Below are positions 59,689 through 64,000 of a stretch of DNA of 64,000 nucleotides, in pieces. The notes under the pieces are model-generated. The model was given only the letters and a program-made list of their open reading frames with translations, was not told the DNA's origin and ran no database searches. The DNA comes from Flavobacterium sp. MedPE-SWcel. Its GTDB lineage: Bacteria > Bacteroidota > Bacteroidia > Flavobacteriales > Flavobacteriaceae. The translations under genes and the position numbers were made by a program. Every line of letters begins with the position of its first letter. The stretch's first letter is position 1. The stretch lies in the NCBI GenBank assembly GCA_001874325.1, contig MPCW01000006.1:62001-126000 (forward strand), written 5' to 3'.

Positions 59689-61107
59689 TTAATTAAAAGT
59701 ACGTGGTCCTAAAAAGTTAGTCGTTTCTGTTTCAATAAGTCTATCACCATCATATACCTCTAGTGTTACTTTTGTTTTATCTCCTTTTAAAAAGGCTGGA
59801 TTTATTTCTATAAATAAAGTCCCTTTTGCTAACCCTTCTTTAGGCACTGTAAAACTAGGGTTACCTACCATTTTTACAACTCCATCAGGTTTCACTAATT
59901 TAAAATGAACATCAGTAAAATCCTTTGTCGTTTTATTTACAATTTTATAAGTAAATACATTACTTATATTCTCTCCTTTATGTTGAAATAATTGTCCTGG
60001 AAGGCGCAATACTGTAGCCTCAACGTCATTTCTTAAAAAGAGCATACCTGTAAACACTCCAAATAGTATTAATAAGATAGCTGCATAACCTTTCATTCTT
60101 GTAGAAAATACAAACTTCTCTTTTTTGGTTATCTCATCTTCACTAGCATAACGTATAAGTCCTTGAGGTAAACCAACCTTATCCATTACTGTATTACACT
60201 CATCTATACAAGCAGTACAGTTAGTACACTCTAGTTGCGTTCCATTTCTAATATCAATACCTGTAGGACAAACATGAACACATAGTTTACAATCTATACA
60301 ATCTCCTTTTCCTGAAGCAGCACGGTCTTCATTTTTAACCATTCTTCCGCGTCCTGCTTCTGCTTCTCCCCTCACATGGTCATAAGCTACAATAACTGAT
60401 TTATCATCAAGCAATACCCCTTGTAGTCTACCATATGGGCAAGCTATTATACAAACCTGCTCTCTAAACCATGCGAATATAAAATAGAATACTCCTGTAA
60501 ATATTAACAATGCTATTAAATTACCCCAATGTTGCATAGGGCCATCTTCAACCATTGCTATAAGTTTATCACTCCCTACAAGATAAGCCAAGAATACATT
60601 AGCAATACCAAATGAAATAAAGAAGAATATACTCCACTTTAATGCCTTTTTTCTAATCTTAGTGGCATTCCACTCCATTTTATCTAGCTTCACCTGTGCA
60701 TTTCTATCACCTTCTATCCAATACTCTATACGTCTAAAGACCATTTCTAGAAATATCGTCTGCGGACATATCCATCCGCAAAAAATACGACCGAAAGCTA
60801 CTGTAAAGAGCGCCACAAATACTACACCTATTATCATAGAGATCACAAAAAGGTGAAAATCTTGCGGCCAAAAAGGAAACCCAAAAATATTAAACTTACG
60901 CTCCAGAATGTTAAACATTAGGAACTGGTTACCGTTTATCTTAACAAAGGGAGCTGAAACTAAAAAGACTAAAAGAAAATAGCTTACTAGCTTTCTATAC
61001 TTATAAAATTTACCTGATGGCTTTTTAGGATAAAGCCATGACCGTTTACCTTCTGCATCAATCGTACCTATTGTATCACGAAACCCCTCATCCATCTTTG
61101 CAGCCAT
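59689..61107 (-). CDS. ccoG: Cytochrome c oxidase accessory protein CcoG
   Basis: 472 residues with about five membrane helices and a central ferredoxin-like domain with two 4Fe-4S motifs: CIDCKLCVHVCPTGIDI and CTNCTACIDECN. The N-terminus has FGRIFCGWICPQTIFLEMVFR, another cysteine pair typical of CcoG (FixG), and the C-terminal third forms an Ig-like domain. CcoG reduces copper for cbb3 assembly. It is next to ccoP (12-nt gap). Confidence 0.94.
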   Translation of the reverse strand: MAAKMDEGFRDTIGTIDAEGKRSWLYPKKPSGKFYKYRKLVSYFLLVFLVSAPFVKINGNQFLMFNILERKFNIFGFPFWPQDFHLFVISMIIGVVFVALFTVAFGRIFCGWICPQTIFLEMVFRRIEYWIEGDRNAQVKLDKMEWNATKIRKKALKWSIFFFISFGIANVFLAYLVGSDKLIAMVEDGPMQHWGNLIALLIFTGVFYFIFAWFREQVCIIACPYGRLQGVLLDDKSVIVAYDHVRGEAEAGRGRMVKNEDRAASGKGDCIDCKLCVHVCPTGIDIRNGTQLECTNCTACIDECNTVMDKVGLPQGLIRYASEDEITKKEKFVFSTRMKGYAAILLILFGVFTGMLFLRNDVEATVLRLPGQLFQHKGENISNVFTYKIVNKTTKDFTDVHFKLVKPDGVVKMVGNPSFTVPKEGLAKGTLFIEINPAFLKGDKTKVTLEVYDGDRLIETETTNFLGPRTFN

Positions 61108-61119
61108 TGTGTATCTATT

Positions 61120-62097
61120 TTAGTTTTGAGCTACTTGTAACTCTTCTTCAGTTTCGACCGTTTTAATAGGAACTTCTTCTTCAATAGGTTCTTCAACCTC
61201 TTCAGTTTCTTCTGCTCCTTCTTCTTTCCATACTTCACCTTCAGCTGCTTTTGCATCAGCAGGGTTAGTACCTTCTAAAGAAATAATATAACTTGCTACT
61301 AATTGTATTTCAGATGGCTTTAATACTCCTTTCCAAGCAACCATACCCTTGCCATCTCTACCTCCTTTAGTTACTGTTGTGAATATATTTTTAATACCTC
61401 CACCTAATACCCAGAATTCATCTGTAAGGTTAGGTCCAATACCCCCACCACCATCAGCTCTATGGCAAGCAGCACAATTAGTATCAAATATTGCTTTTCC
61501 TTGCGATAAATCTCCAGCTTCAGTTAGTAATGTAACCGTTTCTGCATCTACAAGGTCTTTTGCTGTTTTCTTATATTCTTCTACTGCTAACTTAGCTACA
61601 GCCATTTCAGTTTCAAACTCCTCATCTTGAGTATAGTCATTATAAATATGGAATCTCACCATATAGAAAACTGCGAATATAACCGTACCATAAAATAAGT
61701 AGACCCACCATGGCGGCAATACATTATCTAACTCCTTAATACCATCATAATCATGATCTAGCATAATGGTATCTTCTTGCTCCATAGGAGTAGATTTTGT
61801 GAAGACACGCTTCATTTTCTTATACCATGCACTGTCTGTAATACCTAAAGCTTCAGCTTCGGCAAGTTTTTGTTTTTGCTCTTCACTAAGCATTGCATAA
61901 GTTACCTTATCTATAGCATTTATAACTATTTCTATAGCTATTTGCAAAAACAGAAATACAAATAAAAACACCGAAACCATTGGGTATTTTAAAAATGCAG
62001 GTTTATCACCTGAGTCTATAAAATATTCTAAGGCCATAAATACAAGGGCAAACAAAATAGGAACCCTAACATATACTGGGATTAATTTTTTCATCAT
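61120..62097 (-). CDS. ccoP: cbb3-type cytochrome c oxidase subunit CcoP, single-heme form
   Basis: 325 residues. Two N-terminal membrane segments (ALVFMALEYFI and MVSVFLFVFLFLQIAIEIVI) precede the CcoP N-terminal domain (YDGIKELDNVLPPWWVYLFYG), and one cytochrome c domain has CAACH (single CxxCH) with the Met ligand in DGKGMVAWKG. A Glu-rich C-terminal tail follows. Only one heme site is present, whereas proteobacterial CcoP has two. It transfers electrons into the oxidase. Confidence 0.93.
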   Translation of the reverse strand: MMKKLIPVYVRVPILFALVFMALEYFIDSGDKPAFLKYPMVSVFLFVFLFLQIAIEIVINAIDKVTYAMLSEEQKQKLAEAEALGITDSAWYKKMKRVFTKSTPMEQEDTIMLDHDYDGIKELDNVLPPWWVYLFYGTVIFAVFYMVRFHIYNDYTQDEEFETEMAVAKLAVEEYKKTAKDLVDAETVTLLTEAGDLSQGKAIFDTNCAACHRADGGGGIGPNLTDEFWVLGGGIKNIFTTVTKGGRDGKGMVAWKGVLKPSEIQLVASYIISLEGTNPADAKAAEGEVWKEEGAEETEEVEEPIEEEVPIKTVETEEELQVAQN

Positions 62098-62105
62098 GTC
62101 GCAGC

Positions 62106-62300
62106 TTATTGGTTAAACGGTTGGTTATTTTCTTCATCCGAGAATGGCAAGTTGCTCATTTCGGTTATTTTCTCCTTTTTGTAGGTGTACACCCAAGTGT
62201 ACAGCCCTACAAAAAAGAAAAAGAATATAAGTAGTGATATTATCGGATAAATTTCTATTCCAGAAATAGTATCCATATTATGTTTTATAAACTTTAGCAT
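62106..62300 (-). CDS. ccoQ: CcoQ-like small cbb3 oxidase subunit
   Basis: 64 residues with one membrane helix (GIEIYPIISLLIFFFFFVGLY) followed by a charged tail (KKEKITEMSNLPFSDEEN), as in FixQ/CcoQ proteins that stabilise the complex. Located between ccoNO and ccoP with spacings of 6-8 nt. Confidence 0.82.
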   Translation of the reverse strand: MLKFIKHNMDTISGIEIYPIISLLIFFFFFVGLYTWVYTYKKEKITEMSNLPFSDEENNQPFNQ

Positions 62301-62306
62301 AGCTCG

Positions 62307-64000
62307 TTATTTAGAATTATCAGCAGTTGTATTTTTAATTTTAATATCTGTACCTAAACGTTGCAGATAAGCTATCAATGCTGTGATTTCTCTATCTTTC
62401 ATTGGTACAAACTCTTCTCCTCTAGCAGCAGCAGCTTTACGACTATCCTCATAACTCTTCACAAAATCAGGGTCGTTATGTAAATTTTCTTCTATTTTAG
62501 CAGATTGTGCCTCTATAGATTCGTATGCTTTAGCTATTTCTTCTTCAGTATATGGCACTCCAAGTTGTACCATTACTTCCATTTTCTTTTGTATATCAGA
62601 GTAATCCATTTTTTCATTATCAAACAACCACTTATACCCTGGCATAATTGATCCTTCAGAAGTACTTTGTGGATCCCACATATGGTTAAAGTGCCAGTTA
62701 TCACTATACTTACCACCTATTCTCATTAAATCAGGCCCTGTTCTTTTAGAACCCCATAAGAATGGATGATCGTAAACATATTCTCCAGATTTAGAATATT
62801 CACCATAACGTTCTACCTCACTTCTAAATGGTCGTATCATTTGAGAGTGACATCCTACACAACCTTCTCTTATATAAAGATCACGTCCTTCAAGCTCTAA
62901 TGGTGTATATGGTTTTACTGTAGATATTGTAGGTATATTAGATTTTACCATAAGCGTAGGTACAATTTGTATAATACCTCCTATAAGAATTGCCACAGTT
63001 GCTAATATTGTAAGTTGCACTGGTTTTCTTTCTAACCAAGGGTGGAATTTCTCCCCTTTAAGTCTTTTCTTACTTATCTTCTGTAAAGCTGGTGCTTCTG
63101 CAAGCTCATCTTCTATTCCTTGCCCTTGTCTAACAGTCATTATAATATTATAAACTAATACAAGTAACCCTATTACAAATAATGTTCCTCCTATAGCTCT
63201 CATCCAATACATTGGCATAATAGCGTGTACTGTTTCTAAGAAGTTACCATATACTAATGATCCGTCAGGATTAAATTGTTTCCACATACTTGCTTGTGCA
63301 AATCCTGCAACATACATTGGTAATGCATATAGTATAATACCTAGTGTACCAATCCAGAAATGGAAATTAGCTAGCTTAGTAGAGAATAATGTAGTTTTAG
63401 TCATACGTGGTATTAACCAGTATATCATACCAAAGGTTAAGAAACCATTCCATGCTAATGCTCCTACGTGTACGTGTGCTACAATCCAGTCAGTAAAGTG
63501 AGCAATAGAGTTTACATTTTTAAGCGATAGCATAGGCCCTTCAAAAGTTGCCATACCATAACCTGTAATCGCTACTACAAAGAATTTTAAAACAGGATCT
63601 GTTCTTACTTTATCCCATGCTCCTCTAAGCGTAAGTAATCCGTTTATCATACCACCCCAAGATGGTGCTAAAAGCATAATTGAGAATGCTACCCCTAAGT
63701 TTTGTGCCCAATCTGGTAATGCAGAATATAACAAGTGGTGAGGTCCTGCCCAGATATAAATAAATATTAGCGACCAGAAGTGAATAATAGAAAGTTTATA
63801 TGAGTAAACTGGTCTATTAGCAGCTTTAGGTAAGAAGTAATACATAAGCCCTAAGAAAGGTGTTGTAAGGAAGAATGCTACTGCATTATGTCCATACCAC
63901 CATTGTACTAATGCATCTTGAACCCCTGCATATACTGAATAACTCTTCATTCCACTTACAGGAATAGAAAGACTATTAAAAATGTGAAGTACTGCAACTG
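62307..64000 (-). CDS. ccoNO: Fused cbb3 oxidase catalytic subunits CcoN-CcoO (partial, N-terminus outside window)
   Basis: The reading frame is open to the window edge with no start; the ATG at 63950 is internal (VAVLHIFNSLSIPVSG precedes it in frame). The CcoN part continues from the window edge to about position 63180 and includes WWYGHNAVAFFLTTPFLG with a conserved histidine and the metal-binding helices (AHVHVGALAWNGF). The CcoO part (about 63000-62307) has the heme c site CVGCH near REGCVGCHSQMIRPFRSE and TGPDLMRIGGKYS. CcoN binds heme b and the b3-CuB site, and CcoO passes electrons. A single polypeptide for both is characteristic of Bacteroidota. Confidence 0.93.
   Translation of the reverse strand, partial: VAVLHIFNSLSIPVSGMKSYSVYAGVQDALVQWWYGHNAVAFFLTTPFLGLMYYFLPKAANRPVYSYKLSIIHFWSLIFIYIWAGPHHLLYSALPDWAQNLGVAFSIMLLAPSWGGMINGLLTLRGAWDKVRTDPVLKFFVVAITGYGMATFEGPMLSLKNVNSIAHFTDWIVAHVHVGALAWNGFLTFGMIYWLIPRMTKTTLFSTKLANFHFWIGTLGIILYALPMYVAGFAQASMWKQFNPDGSLVYGNFLETVHAIMPMYWMRAIGGTLFVIGLLVLVYNIIMTVRQGQGIEDELAEAPALQKISKKRLKGEKFHPWLERKPVQLTILATVAILIGGIIQIVPTLMVKSNIPTISTVKPYTPLELEGRDLYIREGCVGCHSQMIRPFRSEVERYGEYSKSGEYVYDHPFLWGSKRTGPDLMRIGGKYSDNWHFNHMWDPQSTSEGSIMPGYKWLFDNEKMDYSDIQKKMEVMVQLGVPYTEEEIAKAYESIEAQSAKIEENLHNDPDFVKSYEDSRKAAAARGEEFVPMKDREITALIAYLQRLGTDIKIKNTTADNSK

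Overview
The window looks like chromosomal DNA of a member of the Flavobacteriaceae (Bacteroidota), close to Flavobacterium. The evidence is low GC, Bacteroidota-type promoters (TAnnTTTG -7 elements) in front of many genes, a fused cbb3 oxidase ccoN-ccoO gene, a type IX secretion sorting domain, many short lipoproteins, and a tmRNA with the tag GENNYALAA. No phage, insertion sequence, CRISPR array or rRNA operon is visible. Except for the 33-55 kb block this is ordinary flavobacterial core genome.

Layout. 0-9 kb: a partial DUF47 (PhoU-like) gene divergent from a PiT-like permease, an acyl-CoA carboxylase carboxyltransferase, an esterase, a methyltransferase, an M1 peptidase, menE, a CPBP protease and arsC. 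9-15 kb: a TonB-dependent receptor, a persulfide dioxygenase/rhodanese fusion, a TlpA-type thioredoxin lipoprotein and tRNA-Tyr. 15-25 kb: PAP2 phosphatase, SIMPL protein, rhomboid protease, an LpxL-like acyltransferase, a class V aminotransferase, prmA, clpS, two YeeE/YedE-type sulfur transporter halves with a lipoprotein, and kdsA. 25-29 kb: a small membrane protein with a winged-helix regulator, followed by an operon ending in creD. Three related palindromes (CTTTG-N5-CAAAG) lie in front of these units and look like operators for the encoded regulator. 29-33 kb: a sugar MFS transporter, a lysine/alanine-dehydrogenase-like enzyme, ssrA and a decayed lipoprotein pseudogene.

33-55 kb is the most unusual part. 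It encodes (a) a receiver domain fused to an Alg5/DPM-like GT2 glycosyltransferase, a 1029-residue polytopic GT-C-like membrane protein, a secreted beta-sandwich-like protein, a membrane-anchored GH5-like hydrolase, a GT4 glycosyltransferase, a flippase and a TPR/outer-membrane beta-barrel protein, together an apparent exopolysaccharide pathway; and (b) a signalling operon with a stand-alone receiver, an H-NOX heme/NO sensor, an HNOBA-PAS-PAS histidine kinase, a FIST-domain protein, a second histidine kinase, an Hpt protein and a LytTR response regulator, followed by a T9SS-exported DUF4114-type protein and a second flippase. I found a direct repeat (consensus TMGAYGAATG, period exactly 21 bp) in five places upstream of the polysaccharide genes and of the signalling operon. 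Its reverse complement resembles the CCGTTCGTC site of the LytTR regulator AlgR. My reading is a nitric-oxide (or oxygen/heme)-responsive phosphorelay that controls synthesis of a cell-surface polysaccharide, both transcriptionally and, through the receiver-GT2 fusion, possibly at the enzyme level. This is inference from the sequence and has not been tested.

55-64 kb: an alpha/beta hydrolase, a rhodanese lipoprotein, hemN behind an FNR-like box, and a reverse-strand cbb3 oxidase operon (ccoNO fusion cut by the window end, ccoQ, ccoP, ccoG, fixH, and a TauE/SafE-like gene separated from fixH by an unusual set of competing inverted repeats).
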